NCBI GenBank assembly: GCA_013426785.1
Contig: JACDZI010000002.1
Coordinates: 1 to 64,000, forward strand
Length of the DNA stretch: 64,000 nucleotides
Reading direction: 5' to 3'
Source of the DNA: Rhodocyclaceae bacterium
GTDB taxonomy: Bacteria; Pseudomonadota; Gammaproteobacteria; Burkholderiales; Rhodocyclaceae
The position numbers were made by a program, and so were the translations under genes. The first letter of the stretch is position 1, and every line of letters begins with the position of its first letter. Shown in pieces: positions 33,583 to 44,320 of the stretch. Under the pieces are notes generated by a model, which saw only the letters and a list, made by a program, of their open reading frames with translations, was not told the DNA's origin and searched no databases.

Positions 33583-34515
33583 TCAGACCACGCCCGCACC
33601 ATGCGCCTGCTGGTCGGCGTGGTAGCTCGAACGGACCAGTGGGGCGCTGGCGCAATGGGTGAAGCCCATCTTGTCCGCCTCGGCGGCCAACATTTTGAAG
33701 ACATCAGGACGGACGTACCGGGTCACTGGCAGGTGATGGCCGGAGGGTGCAAGGTACTGGCCGATGGTGAGCATTTCCACCTCGTGGGCGCGCAGGTCGC
33801 GCATGACTTCCAGAATCTCGTCGTCGGTTTCGCCGATGCCGACCATCAGGCCCGACTTGGTGGGAATGTCGGGTTTGCGCTGCCGGAAATCCTGTAGCAG
33901 TTTCAGCGAGTGCGCATAGTCGGCGCCGGGGCGGGCCTGCTTGTAGAGGCGTGACACGGTTTCGAGGTTGTGGTTCATCACGTCCGGTGGATCGGCGGCG
34001 AGGATATCGAGCGCGACCTCCAGCCGGCCGCGAAAGTCGGGCACCAGGATTTCGATCGTCGTGGCGGGAGAGGCGACACGAATCGCACGAATGCAGACGG
34101 CGAAATGCTGCGCCCCGCCGTCGCGCAGGTCATCGCGGTCGACGCTGGTGATCACGACATATTTCAACTTCATCGCCGCGATGGTGGTGGCGAGCTTGCC
34201 CGGCTCTTCGGGGTCGGGCGGCAGCGGCACGCCGTGGCCGACGTCGCAGAACGGGCAGCGACGCGTGCATAAGTCGCCGAGAATCATGAAGGTGGCCGTG
34301 CCCTTGCCGAAACATTCGCCGATATTGGGGCAGGTCGCTTCTTCACAAACAGTGTGCAGGCCATGTTCGCGCAGGATGCTTTTCACCTCGCCGAAGCGCG
34401 CCGCCGAGTTACCGGCCTTGACGCGAATCCACTCGGGCTTCTTCAGCGGCACGGCTGGCACCACTTTGATCGGGATTCTGGCCGTCTTGGCTTCGCCCTT
34501 CTGTTTCTCGCTCAT
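33583..34515 (-). CDS. lipA: lipoyl synthase
   Basis: 310 residues, a radical SAM enzyme that inserts two sulfurs into octanoyl groups. The auxiliary cluster motif is [13 protein letters not shown] and the radical SAM motif is [13 protein letters not shown]. The conserved C-terminal serine ligand lies near LVRSSYHAD. Its start overlaps the lipB stop by four bases. Confidence 0.96.
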   Translation of the reverse strand: MSEKQKGEAKTARIPIKVVPAVPLKKPEWIRVKAGNSAARFGEVKSILREHGLHTVCEEATCPNIGECFGKGTATFMILGDLCTRRCPFCDVGHGVPLPPDPEEPGKLATTIAAMKLKYVVITSVDRDDLRDGGAQHFAVCIRAIRVASPATTIEILVPDFRGRLEVALDILAADPPDVMNHNLETVSRLYKQARPGADYAHSLKLLQDFRQRKPDIPTKSGLMVGIGETDDEILEVMRDLRAHEVEMLTIGQYLAPSGHHLPVTRYVRPDVFKMLAAEADKMGFTHCASAPLVRSSYHADQQAHGAGVV

Positions 34516-35105
34516 AGCTTGTCCTGTAATTGAGCGACGAGTTTAGCGCCAACTGTTTCCATGTCTGCGGCAGGGCCGAAGTGCGACAACTGCGTGACCG
34601 CCATGCCGGCGTAGCCGCAGGGGTTGATGGCGGCGAAGGGCGCGAGGTCCATCGCCACGTTGAGCGACAGGCCGTGGTAACTGTGACCATTCTTCACTTT
34701 GAGACCTAACGCGGCGATCTTCGCCCCGCCGACATAGACGCCCGGCGCGCCCGCCAGCCGCTCGGCCGCCACGCCGAAGCCGGCCAGCAGGTCGATGACG
34801 GACTGCTCCATGCGATTGACCAGCGCCTTGATGCCCAGCCCACGGCGCTTGAGGTCGAGCAGCAGGTAGCAGACAAGCTGACCGGGCCCGTGGTAGGTGA
34901 TCTGGCCGCCGCGGTCGATCTTGACGACGGGGATGCCGATGTCGGAGAGCAGGTGTTCCGGTTTGCCGGCAAGGCCTTGGGTGAACACCGGCGGATGCTC
35001 GCACAACCACAGTTCGTCGGGCGTCTCCATGGTGCGCTGCGCCGTGAAGGCCTGCATCGCGCGCCAAGTCGGTTCGTACTCTACCCGGCCGAGTTGCCGG
35101 ATCAC
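34512..35105 (-). CDS. lipB: octanoyltransferase
   Basis: 197 residues from GTG 35105, which overlaps the stop of the upstream DUF493 gene (GTGA) and gives the usual N-terminus [14 protein letters not shown]. It moves octanoate from ACP to lipoyl domains. Signatures are [28 protein letters not shown] with the lysine-containing [20 protein letters not shown], and INPCGYAGM with the active cysteine. A longer upstream frame exists but runs through DUF493. Confidence 0.94.
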   Translation of the reverse strand: MIRQLGRVEYEPTWRAMQAFTAQRTMETPDELWLCEHPPVFTQGLAGKPEHLLSDIGIPVVKIDRGGQITYHGPGQLVCYLLLDLKRRGLGIKALVNRMEQSVIDLLAGFGVAAERLAGAPGVYVGGAKIAALGLKVKNGHSYHGLSLNVAMDLAPFAAINPCGYAGMAVTQLSHFGPAADMETVGAKLVAQLQDKL

Positions 35106-35365
35106 AAAACGATCTTCACCCACGGATGCGCGGTCAGTTCGCGGTAGAGGGCGTCGAGCTGCGGCTTCGACGTGGCGCGGAGGGTACACGTGAGCGACAG
35201 GTAGTTGCCGGCCTTCGAGGGACGTATCCCAACCCCGGTCGCATCGAAGTCCGGCGCATGTTTCAGCACCACTTCAACGACGGCCTGGGCGAAGCCGTCT
35301 CGTGTCGCACCCATGATCTTGAGCGGAAAGTCGCAGGGAAATTCAAGCAGGGTTTCCTTAGCCAC
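35102..35365 (-). CDS. DUF493 protein (YbeD-like)
   Basis: 87 residues: [54 protein letters not shown]. YbeD-type proteins have a regulatory (ACT-like) fold and lie beside lipB in many proteobacteria, as here. Role unknown. It overlaps both neighbours. Confidence 0.92.
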   Translation of the reverse strand: MAKETLLEFPCDFPLKIMGATRDGFAQAVVEVVLKHAPDFDATGVGIRPSKAGNYLSLTCTLRATSKPQLDALYRELTAHPWVKIVL

Positions 35366-36224
35366 GCATCACCGTTCTTTTGAAGTCCTGGTACCAGCCG
35401 TACATCTGTTGGAACAGCGGGCCGGGCCTGCCTGCCGTCCTGCCAGCGCCGACATTTTTCCCGTCGAGGGTGACGATTGGCAGCACTTCCTTGGTGGAGG
35501 AAGTCATCCACAGTTCGTCGGCGGCACGGACCTCGGCATCGCCGATGTCGCATACTTCGGTCGGCAGGCTATTTGTGGCGGCCAGTTCGAGCACCACATC
35601 GTAGGTGATGCCGCTAAGCATCAGGTGATTCTTCTGCGGCGCGAGCAGTACGCCGTTTTTTACGACGAAGATGTTCGACGCTGCACCCTCGGACAGGATG
35701 CCGTCGCGGAACAGGATCGTCTCGGCGCAGCCGGCCTCCAGCGCCATCTGGCGCAACAGGCAGTTGGCCAGCAACGAAGTTGCCTTGACGTGGCAGCGCA
35801 ACCAGCGGATATCGGCAGTGGAAATTGCGGCAATCCCCTGTTTCCGCTGCTCGTCCGGGGGCGTGTGCAATTTCTCGGCGAGGCCGAACACCGTGGGCTT
35901 GACCGTGGCGGGAAAGGCATGGTTGCGCTGGGCCATCGGGCCGCGCGTGACCTGTAGCAGCACCGACTGGTCATCCCATTCCGCTTGCGCGACCAGATGC
36001 GCGACAACATTACGCCATTCATCGACCGAAAGCGGGTTGACCAGGCGGATCGCAGCAAGGCTCTGTTGCAGGCGCCGCAGGTGTTCGTCCAGCCGGAACG
36101 GGCGGCGCGAATACACGGGGATGACCTCATACACGCCATCGCCGAACAGGAAGCCCCGGTCCATCGGCGAGATGCTCGCCTCGGCCAGCGGCAGGAATGC
36201 ACCATCAAGGTAACAGAGTGTCAT
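35358..36224 (-). CDS. D-amino acid aminotransferase
   Basis: 288 residues from ATG 36224, which overlaps the dacC stop. Fold type IV PLP enzyme: ISPMDRGFLFGDGVYEVIPVY at the N-terminus, HVKATSLLANCLLRQMALEAG with the PLP lysine, and DGILSEGAASNIFVVKNG. It makes D-glutamate or D-alanine for peptidoglycan, which fits the cell-wall operon. Near the C-terminus the loop after DGK reads NVGAGRTAGRPGPLF; a repeat copy supplies NVGAGRTAG and seems to add about four residues relative to the usual DGKPVGDGKPGP form. Confidence 0.9.
   Translation of the reverse strand: MTLCYLDGAFLPLAEASISPMDRGFLFGDGVYEVIPVYSRRPFRLDEHLRRLQQSLAAIRLVNPLSVDEWRNVVAHLVAQAEWDDQSVLLQVTRGPMAQRNHAFPATVKPTVFGLAEKLHTPPDEQRKQGIAAISTADIRWLRCHVKATSLLANCLLRQMALEAGCAETILFRDGILSEGAASNIFVVKNGVLLAPQKNHLMLSGITYDVVLELAATNSLPTEVCDIGDAEVRAADELWMTSSTKEVLPIVTLDGKNVGAGRTAGRPGPLFQQMYGWYQDFKRTVMRG
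35434..35457 (+). repeat. dispersed 24-base repeat, copy 12 (inside aminotransferase gene)
   Basis: GCCGTCCTGCC then AGCGCCGACATTT; the final T tract has an A inserted. On the gene's strand it reads NVGAGRTAG. Confidence 0.88.
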
Positions 36225-37351
36225 TGCAGCCAAAGCCTGAGCGCTCCCCAGGTGCGACCGATCAGGCCGGCCACCGGTACGTCCGTCAGGGCAACCAACG
36301 GATGATCGCCATAAGGCTTGCCATCCACGCTCAAACGCAGCGTGGCGACCGTGTCACCCTGTTTTACCGGTGCGATCAGGGGCTGGCGACTGGTCACCTC
36401 GACCTTGATGCGGTCCGGGCTGGTCGCCACGCCTCTGGGCAGCGACAGCACGAAATCCTGAGTGAAACCGGCACCGACCGACTCCTGCTGGCCCTTGTAT
36501 ATCTTCAGTTTGGTCAGCGGCTGCCCCTTGTCGTAGAGCTTGACGGCATCGAAGGCGCGGGCGCCGTAGTGCAGCAGGGCCTGCGTTTCCTGAACCCGCG
36601 CCTGGTCGGAGGCGGTTCCCACCACGACAGCCGTCAGCCGTCGCGCACCGTCATGGCGCGAGGCGATCAGGCAGTAACCGGCGGACTCGGTATGGCCGGT
36701 CTTGACGCCGTCGATGGCGGCATCGCTCCATAGCAGGCGGTTGCGGTTGGGTTGCTTGATCTTGTTATAGGTGTATTCCCTGACCGCATACAGCTTGTAA
36801 TCCTCGGGGAAGTCGCGGATCAGCGCCGTCGTCAGGCGGGCCAGATCGATCACCGTGGACATGTGGGCCGGATCGGGCAGGCCCGTGGCATTGACGAAGT
36901 GGGTATCGGTCAGGCCAAGGCGCTTCGCCTCGGCATTCATCAGGTTGGTGAAGGCGTCTTCGCTGCCCGCAACCGCCTCGGCCAGGGCGATGCTGGCATC
37001 GTTACCGGACTGGATGACCATGCCGTGCAGCAACTCTTCGACGGTCACCGGGATTTTCGGGTCGATGAACATCCGCGAACCGAGGGTCTTGCGGGCCAAC
37101 TCGGAAACCGGCACCACCTGATCGCGCTTCAGCTTGCCGTCGCGCAGCGCCGCATAGACGACATAGGATGTCATGATCTTGGTCAGCGAGGCCGGCTCGA
37201 CCTTCTGGTCAGGGTTTTGCGCGGCCAGCAGCTGGCCGGTGCCGTGATCGATCAACGCCCAGGCACGGGCGGCCAGCGCCGGCGACGGCTCGATCACCTG
37301 AGCGGTGGCGTTGAAACAGATAAAAGCGAGCAGAACAGCGAGGAGACGCAT
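36221..37351 (-). CDS. dacC: D-alanyl-D-alanine carboxypeptidase (PBP5/6 type)
   Basis: 376 residues. Signal peptide (LLAVLLAFICFNATAQV), then the penicillin-binding motifs: SLTK in EPASLTKIMTSY, SGN in IQSGNDASIALAEAVAG, and KTG in DGVKTGHTESAGYCL. A C-terminal beta-domain and amphipathic anchor (VAGLIGRTWGALRLWLQ) follow. It trims the terminal D-Ala from muropeptides. dacA and dacC cannot be told apart by sequence alone. Confidence 0.92.
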   Translation of the reverse strand: MRLLAVLLAFICFNATAQVIEPSPALAARAWALIDHGTGQLLAAQNPDQKVEPASLTKIMTSYVVYAALRDGKLKRDQVVPVSELARKTLGSRMFIDPKIPVTVEELLHGMVIQSGNDASIALAEAVAGSEDAFTNLMNAEAKRLGLTDTHFVNATGLPDPAHMSTVIDLARLTTALIRDFPEDYKLYAVREYTYNKIKQPNRNRLLWSDAAIDGVKTGHTESAGYCLIASRHDGARRLTAVVVGTASDQARVQETQALLHYGARAFDAVKLYDKGQPLTKLKIYKGQQESVGAGFTQDFVLSLPRGVATSPDRIKVEVTSRQPLIAPVKQGDTVATLRLSVDGKPYGDHPLVALTDVPVAGLIGRTWGALRLWLQ

Positions 37352-37414
37352 TGGAGAAACCGTTTGGGGGAATGCTGAAAATTATAACGCGCCCATCCCG
37401 GGCACTTTTTTGCC

Positions 37415-38326
37415 TTACTTGACCAGCACCGTCGGCAACTCGAAAGCCTGCCGCAACTGCTCGGCGACCTGCCGCGCCTCGCTGGCATCGGCCCACGGGC
37501 CGAGTTGCAGGCGGTGCAGGTTGCCGCTGCTGCGGATCAGCAGCTTGTCGCCCAGATCGCCCAGATCGCGGGCGAGCCTGGCCTTCATCGACTCGGCATT
37601 GTCACGGCTGCCGAAGGCACCCAGTTGCAGGTAGTGGCCACCATTGACGCCTTTTTCCTCGACATCCCGCAATACCGACGGCGCTTCCACAACCGGCAGT
37701 GGCGCCGGCTCGGGGGCAGTGGCCACCATCGGCGGGCTACCTGGCAGAACGCTTTCGACCACCACCTCGCCACTGCCGTTGTCGACGATGCCGAGCTTCC
37801 AGGCCGCCGCGTACGACAGATCGATGACGCGCTCGTGCAGGAAGGGGCCGCGATCGTTGATGCGCACGACCACCGACTTGCCGGTTTCCGTGCGGGTAAC
37901 GCGCACGTAGGACGGGATCGGCAGGGTCGGATGCGCCGCCGTCATGCCGAACATGTCGTAGGGCTCGCCGCTGGAAGTCTTCTGGCCGTGGTAGCGGCGG
38001 CCATACCAGCTGGCGATGCCGCGTTGGCGGTAAGGCATGCGCGCCGACAGTGGCACGTAGTCGCGGCCGAGAACCGAATAGGGGCGGTTGGCAAAACGGT
38101 GCAGTGGCTCGGTTCGCGGTTCTGCATCTGGGATGCTGGCCAGATCGACCAGGATGGTATCGAGCGGACCGTCGTCAAGATAAAACCCGCCACTGCGCCG
38201 TCCCGCTGGCGCCGACTTTTTTTCCGGACTCGCGGCCACGGCATCCCCCGTATCCGCCACCGGCTTGGCCGGCTGCCCGCCACAAGCGACGAGGATGAAG
38301 GGGGCGATCAAAAGGAGTTTCTTCAT
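37415..38326 (-). CDS. rlpA: septal ring lytic transglycosylase RlpA
   Basis: 303 residues. Lipoprotein signal (LLIAPFILVACGG), then the double-psi beta-barrel domain with GIASWYGRRYHGQKTSSGEP, VRVTRTETGKSVVVRINDRG and FLHERVIDLSYAAA. A C-terminal SPOR domain (YLQLGAFGSRDNAESMKARL) completes it. It cleaves denuded glycan at division sites. The N-terminal linker SPEKKSAPAGRRSGG is encoded by a repeat copy. The start overlaps the rodA stop. Confidence 0.92.
   Translation of the reverse strand: MKKLLLIAPFILVACGGQPAKPVADTGDAVAASPEKKSAPAGRRSGGFYLDDGPLDTILVDLASIPDAEPRTEPLHRFANRPYSVLGRDYVPLSARMPYRQRGIASWYGRRYHGQKTSSGEPYDMFGMTAAHPTLPIPSYVRVTRTETGKSVVVRINDRGPFLHERVIDLSYAAAWKLGIVDNGSGEVVVESVLPGSPPMVATAPEPAPLPVVEAPSVLRDVEEKGVNGGHYLQLGAFGSRDNAESMKARLARDLGDLGDKLLIRSSGNLHRLQLGPWADASEARQVAEQLRQAFELPTVLVK
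38197..38220 (+). repeat. dispersed 24-base repeat, copy 13 (inside rlpA)
   Basis: GCCGTCCCGCTGGCGCC then GACTTTT; CA in the core is TG here. Read by rlpA as KKSAPAGRR just after the lipoprotein signal. Confidence 0.85.
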
Positions 38327-39411
38327 TTTTGCAGCAGCATCCGGTTCTTGTGGATCGACATCAATATCCCGATGCCGAGGCAGAGCGTTACCAGTGCCGT
38401 GCCGCCATAGCTGATAAAGGGCAAGGGCACGCCAACCACCGGCAGGATGCCGGACACCATGCCCATGTTAACGAAGGCATAGGTGAAGAAAATCAGCGTG
38501 ACGGCGCCGGCCAGCAGGCGGGTGAACGGCGTGGCAGCATTCAGCGCGATCTGTAGCCCGCGGCCGACCAGTAGGGAATAGAGCAGCAGCAGCACGAGAT
38601 TGCCGAGCAGGCCGAACTCCTCGGAATACACCGCGAAGATGAAATCGGTATGGCGCTCGGGGATGAATTCAAGCTGCGCCTGCGTCCCCTGTCCCCAGCC
38701 TTTGCCGAGAATGCCGCCGGAACCGATCGCGATGGTGGACTGGATGATGTGGAAGCCTTTGCCGAGCGGATCCTTCTCCGGATCGAGCAGTGTCAGGATG
38801 CGCTGGCGCTGGTAGTCGTGCAGCAGCCCCCAGGCCAGGGGAGCCGCCGCCCCGGCAGCAGCGGCCAGGCCGAAGATCACTTTCCAGGGCAGGCCGGCCA
38901 GGAAAATCACATAGAAACCGGCCGCCAGCACCAGGATCGCCGTACCCAGATCGGGCTGGCGGGCAATCAGCGCCACCGGTACCAGCAACAACAAGGCCGC
39001 GAAAGCATATTCGCGCATCCGCAGCAGCGACTCGTGCTTCTGGAAATACCAGGCCAGCATCAGCGGCATGGCGATCTTCATCAGTTCGGATGGCTGGACT
39101 CGCATGAAGCCCAGATTCAGCCAGCGGCGCGCACCCTTGGAAATATCGCCGAACAGGGCCACGGCCACCAGCAGCAGGACACCGAGCACATAGATCGGCA
39201 AGGCCAGGTGCATCAGTCGTTGCGGCGGGATTTGCGCGACGATGCGCATGATAGCGAGGGCGACCGCCAGATTGATGAGTTGCGCCGTCATGCGTTCAGG
39301 CGAGGCGCTGCCCATGGCAATCAGCGCCACCAATAGCAGCAGCCCAGTGAATGCCATCAGCGGGCCGTCGATGGGGGCGACGAGTTTTTGCCAGAGGCTG
39401 CGCAGCATCAT
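38323..39411 (-). CDS. rodA: rod shape-determining peptidoglycan polymerase RodA
   Basis: 362 residues, ten predicted helices of the SEDS family. The core signature RQPDLGTAILVLAAGFYVIF and the later GWGQGTQAQLEFIPERHTDFIF, ending in VGVPLPFISYGGTALVT, are diagnostic. It polymerises glycan with PBP2 in the elongasome. It lies between mrdA and rlpA in the shape operon, with ATGA overlaps on both sides. Confidence 0.95.
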   Translation of the reverse strand: MMLRSLWQKLVAPIDGPLMAFTGLLLLVALIAMGSASPERMTAQLINLAVALAIMRIVAQIPPQRLMHLALPIYVLGVLLLVAVALFGDISKGARRWLNLGFMRVQPSELMKIAMPLMLAWYFQKHESLLRMREYAFAALLLLVPVALIARQPDLGTAILVLAAGFYVIFLAGLPWKVIFGLAAAAGAAAPLAWGLLHDYQRQRILTLLDPEKDPLGKGFHIIQSTIAIGSGGILGKGWGQGTQAQLEFIPERHTDFIFAVYSEEFGLLGNLVLLLLYSLLVGRGLQIALNAATPFTRLLAGAVTLIFFTYAFVNMGMVSGILPVVGVPLPFISYGGTALVTLCLGIGILMSIHKNRMLLQK

Positions 39412-41300
39412 TCTTCGTCCGCCTCCTTCGCCGCTTCATCGGTGGGTGCGGCCCCCTGGGGAAACTTGCCAAGCAGGTAGTAATCGATGATCTGGCGGGC
39501 AATCGGCGCGGCGGCCTGCGCGCCGAAACCGCCGTTTTCGACCAGTACCGCGAGGGCGATCCTGGGGTCATCGGCCGGTGCGAAAGCGATGAACAGGGCG
39601 TGATCGCGCAGTTCCTGCTTGAGCGCGTGCGCCTTGTAATCGGCCCCTTTCAGCGAGAACACCTGTGCTGTCCCTGTCTTGCCGGCCGACACATACTCGG
39701 CGCCGGCAAAAGCACGGGCGCCAGTGCCCTCCTTGTTGACGCCGACCATGGCGTGCTTGATGACGTCGATGTGCGCCTGCTTCAGCAGCAGTGACTTGAG
39801 CGGTTCCGGCTCGATCAGCCTCTGGCCACCCGTCCGGGTATCGGTGATGTGCTTCACGAGGTGGGGCCGGAACATCACCCCATTGTTGGCGAGCGTCGCG
39901 GTCGCCTGCGCCAGCTGGATCGGCGTGTAGGCGTTGTAGCCCTGGCCGATGCCGATGCTGATGGTTTCGCCGGCGTACCACTTCTGTTGTTCGGGTTTCT
40001 TGAAGCGCTTCTTCTTCCAGGCCGGCGAGGGCAACGTGCCTTCCGATTCGCCATCGATGTCGATGCCGGTGCGGCTGCCGAAGCCGAGGCTGCCCATGAA
40101 GCTGGCGATATTGTCGATGCCCATGTCGTTGGCCAGCAGGTAGTAATAGGTATCGCAGGACTCGACAATCGACTTGTACATATCCACCATGCCGTGGCCA
40201 CCCTTCTTGTCGTCGCGGAAGGTATGGTCGCCGAAGTTGAAGAAACCCGGATCTGAAATCGCCTGTTCAGGTCGCCGCTTGCCGAGCGTCAGTGCACCCA
40301 GTGCCATGAAGGGCTTGAAGGTCGACCCTGGCGGATAGGCGCCGTTCAAGGCGCGATTCACCATCGGTTTCTGCGGCGACTCGTTGAGTGCCTGCCAGTC
40401 AATCGTGGTGATGCCGTCGACAAACTGGTTGGGGTCGTAATTGGGCACCGACACCAGCGCGAGAATACCGCCGGTGGACGGTTCGATCGCTACCAGCGCC
40501 CCCTTGCGATCGCCGAAGGCTTCTTCGGCGATCGATTGCAGCTTGCTGTCCAGCGTCAGCGTCAGGTTGTTGCCGGGAATCGGCGCAGTGCGCGCCAGAG
40601 TGCGTACCGGTCGGCCACCGGCATCGACCTCGACCTGCTCGAAACCGCTCTTGCCATGCAATTCGAACTCGTAATGCTGTTCGAGGCCGGTCTTGCCGAA
40701 GTGGTCGGTACCGCGATAGTTGGCTTCGGCTTCGATTTCCTCGATACGTCCTATGTCACGCTCGGTGATGCGACCGATGTAGCCGAGCACATGGGAAGCG
40801 AAGGCGCCGCGCGGATATTGCCGGAACAGACGCGCCTTGATCTCGACGCCGGGAAAACGGAAGCGCCGCGCGATGAATTTCGCCACCTCGGCATCGGTCA
40901 ACCGGGTGCGGATCGGCAGCGAATCGAAGCGCTTGCTTTCCTCCATCAACTTCTTGAAGCGACGGCGATCCTTGGTCTCGATGTCGATGAACTCGGCCAG
41001 GCCGTCGATGGTCGCTTCAACATCGTTCACCTGGTTGGGCGTGATTTCGAGCGTATAGGCCGAGTAGTTGCGCGCGAGAATTTCGCCGTTGCGATCGACG
41101 ATCAGGCCGCGATTCGGCGTGATCGGCACCAGCGAGATGCGGTTCTCCTCCGCCCGCGTCCGGTAATAATCATGCTGGATGATTTGCAGCCAGACGAAAC
41201 GCGCGAACAGCAACAGGAAGCAGACCAGCACCAACCCCCCGACGATGGTCACGCGACGGCTGAATTGTTCCAGCCCTTCCTGCGGGTTTTTAAACTCCAT
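39408..41300 (-). CDS. mrdA: penicillin-binding protein 2
   Basis: 630 residues. One N-terminal membrane helix (VTIVGGLVLVCFLLLFARFV), a pedestal domain with RGLIVDRNGEILARNYSAY, then transpeptidase motifs: STFK in YPPGSTFKPFMALGAL, SCD in IVESCDTYYYL and KTG in SAGKTGTAQV. It is the elongation transpeptidase and works with RodA and MreB. It overlaps the mreD stop by one base. Confidence 0.95.
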   Translation of the reverse strand: MEFKNPQEGLEQFSRRVTIVGGLVLVCFLLLFARFVWLQIIQHDYYRTRAEENRISLVPITPNRGLIVDRNGEILARNYSAYTLEITPNQVNDVEATIDGLAEFIDIETKDRRRFKKLMEESKRFDSLPIRTRLTDAEVAKFIARRFRFPGVEIKARLFRQYPRGAFASHVLGYIGRITERDIGRIEEIEAEANYRGTDHFGKTGLEQHYEFELHGKSGFEQVEVDAGGRPVRTLARTAPIPGNNLTLTLDSKLQSIAEEAFGDRKGALVAIEPSTGGILALVSVPNYDPNQFVDGITTIDWQALNESPQKPMVNRALNGAYPPGSTFKPFMALGALTLGKRRPEQAISDPGFFNFGDHTFRDDKKGGHGMVDMYKSIVESCDTYYYLLANDMGIDNIASFMGSLGFGSRTGIDIDGESEGTLPSPAWKKKRFKKPEQQKWYAGETISIGIGQGYNAYTPIQLAQATATLANNGVMFRPHLVKHITDTRTGGQRLIEPEPLKSLLLKQAHIDVIKHAMVGVNKEGTGARAFAGAEYVSAGKTGTAQVFSLKGADYKAHALKQELRDHALFIAFAPADDPRIALAVLVENGGFGAQAAAPIARQIIDYYLLGKFPQGAAPTDEAAKEADEE

Positions 41301-41824
41301 CAGATTGGTCGGTTTTCGTCATGCTCGATCGGCCGGTACTGCGGCAGCAGCAGCACATAATTGAGCGGGTACCAGAGCAGGACGGCACTGAAACTGGAGA
41401 GGAAATACAGCACGCCGGGAAACTCTGCGCCCGTGGTCATGCGGATCAGCAACATGACTAGTTGCGTTCCCAGCAACAATGGCAGGACGTGAAGCGCCTG
41501 CTGTGCGATCGGAAACCACAGGATGCGACGCGACAGGCCGCCGGCCGCAAAGGCAAGTAACACATAGGCTAGGGCATGCTGGCCCATCACGCTGGCGTTG
41601 GCCACATCCATGCACAGGCCGAACATGAAACCCGCACCCATGCCGATCCGCAGTGGTTGATGGATGCTCCAGAACAGCAGCACCAGCGCCACCCAGTCGG
41701 GAATGCCGGGCAGGCGACCGAGCGGAATCAGGTTGAGGACCAGTGCGATCGTCAGCGACAGGTAGATGAACCAGCTACGGGCTGGAAGCAGGATGCGACG
41801 AGAGGAATGTGTCGGTTGGATCAT
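41300..41824 (-). CDS. mreD: rod shape-determining protein MreD
   Basis: 174 residues from ATG 41824, which overlaps the mreC stop. About five helices, with the MreD pattern LVLNLIPLGRLPGIPDWVAL, GAGFMFGLCMDVANASVMGQHALAY and LLWYPLNYVLLLPQYRP. It links MreC to the cytoplasmic elongasome. Confidence 0.92.
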   Translation of the reverse strand: MIQPTHSSRRILLPARSWFIYLSLTIALVLNLIPLGRLPGIPDWVALVLLFWSIHQPLRIGMGAGFMFGLCMDVANASVMGQHALAYVLLAFAAGGLSRRILWFPIAQQALHVLPLLLGTQLVMLLIRMTTGAEFPGVLYFLSSFSAVLLWYPLNYVLLLPQYRPIEHDENRPI

Positions 41825-42738
41825 GGCTTGGGTCTCGCGACGGCACGCCCCTTGGCGGGCTTTTTGATTTCCTCTTTCGGTTCCTCCGGCGGTGGCGGCG
41901 GTTCGAGCTTGCCGAGCACCAGTACCTGACCATGGCGCTCGACCCCCGCCAGCGGCTCGCATTCGAAGCGGGCGAAGGAGAAGGAGTTGTCGCGGTCGAT
42001 GGTGGTCACCTTCGCTACCGGCAGGCCGGGCAGGTAGATACCGTCGAGTCCCGAAGTCACCAGCGTATCGCCTGGCTGCACGTCAGCATTGGCGGGCAGG
42101 AACTTCAGTTCCATCGCCCCGCTGCCGGCGCCGGCCAGCACCGCCCGCAGGCCGCTGCGCGCCACCAGTACCGGGATCGCCTGGTTCTTGTCGGTCAGCA
42201 GGGTGACTTCGCTGCTCATCGGGAACACGCGAGTGACCTGCCCGATCACACCCAGATCGTCAATGACGGCCTGGCCGTTATCGATGCCGTGCGTCAGGCC
42301 GCGGTCGATGATGATGCGGCGCGCATACGGATCGCGCGCGTGGTAGAGGATTTCGGCAGCTTTGGCCGGGGCGTCGAGTCGTTCCTGCATTTCCAGCAGC
42401 GCGCGCAGGTGGCGGTTTTCATTGTCTAGGTGCGTCTGGCGCAGCAACTGGTTGGCCTGGGCAAGTTGCCTCTCGCGCAATTCGGCGTTCTCGCGCTGCA
42501 GGTTGGCGACATCGGAAAAATAGTTGCCGGCCTCGCCCGCACCTTCGACCGGCAACATGACCGCCTTTTGTAGCGGCCAGAGCGCCGACGCGACCAACAG
42601 GCGCGCTGGTTCCAGCATGCGAAAGCGCAGGTCCGCCACCAGAAACACCAGCGACAAGGCGATGAAGAAGCTCAGCTTGGCGAGCGGCGCCAGTCCCCGC
42701 TTGAAAAACGGTGGCGGCGTATGACCGGCGACGGACAT
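41821..42738 (-). CDS. mreC: rod shape-determining protein MreC
   Basis: 305 residues from ATG 42738 (MSVAGHTPPPFFKRG). One membrane helix (LSFFIALSLVFLVADLRFRM), a coiled coil (NLQRENAELRERQLAQANQL), and the beta-rich periplasmic core with RDPYARRIIIDRGLTHGIDN and LVTSGLDGIYLPGLPVAKV. The C-terminal tail is proline/lysine rich (KLEPPPPPEEPKEEIKKPAK). In-frame GTG upstream at 42780 is less likely. Confidence 0.93.
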   Translation of the reverse strand: MSVAGHTPPPFFKRGLAPLAKLSFFIALSLVFLVADLRFRMLEPARLLVASALWPLQKAVMLPVEGAGEAGNYFSDVANLQRENAELRERQLAQANQLLRQTHLDNENRHLRALLEMQERLDAPAKAAEILYHARDPYARRIIIDRGLTHGIDNGQAVIDDLGVIGQVTRVFPMSSEVTLLTDKNQAIPVLVARSGLRAVLAGAGSGAMELKFLPANADVQPGDTLVTSGLDGIYLPGLPVAKVTTIDRDNSFSFARFECEPLAGVERHGQVLVLGKLEPPPPPEEPKEEIKKPAKGRAVARPKP

Positions 42739-42826
42739 CAAGGCTGCATCACTCCCCCGGAATGCGATCAGGTCGCACACAGTCGGATAACTGGTGCGCC
42801 ACCTTGCAGACTAACGGGGCATCGAC

Positions 42827-43945
<1,119 letters not shown>

Positions 43946-44032
43946 CTAATGCGCTGCGTGAATTAAATGCTGCAATAAGCTCCTGAAACTGCCCTTTACC
44001 CGCTCCCTTAGCCCGGTCATTCCCGAAAAATC

Positions 44033-44320
44033 ATGTCCTTGAGCCTGGACGATGTCAGCCGCATCGCGCGCCTGGCACGCATCGAAATCTCCCCCGCCGA
44101 AACCGAACAGACCCGCATGCAGCTGAATGGCATCCTCGCCTTCGTCGAGCAGCTGCAGGCGGTCAACACCGAGGGTATCGCACCAATGGCGCATGCCGTC
44201 GACGTGGTGCAGCGCCTGCGCCGTGATGCCGTCACCGAAGCCGACCGCCGCGACGCCTTCCAGGCCATCGCGCCTGAAGCCGAAGCGGGGTTGTACCTGG
44301 TACCGAAGGTGATCGAATGA
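44033..44320 (+). CDS. gatC: Asp/Glu-tRNA amidotransferase subunit C
   Basis: 95 residues with the usual [17 protein letters not shown]-terminus and a C-terminal [15 protein letters not shown]. It holds GatA and GatB together. The divergent mreB neighbour and the gatC-gatA overlap (ATGA) are typical of betaproteobacteria. Confidence 0.95.
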   Translation: MSLSLDDVSRIARLARIEISPAETEQTRMQLNGILAFVEQLQAVNTEGIAPMAHAVDVVQRLRRDAVTEADRRDAFQAIAPEAEAGLYLVPKVIE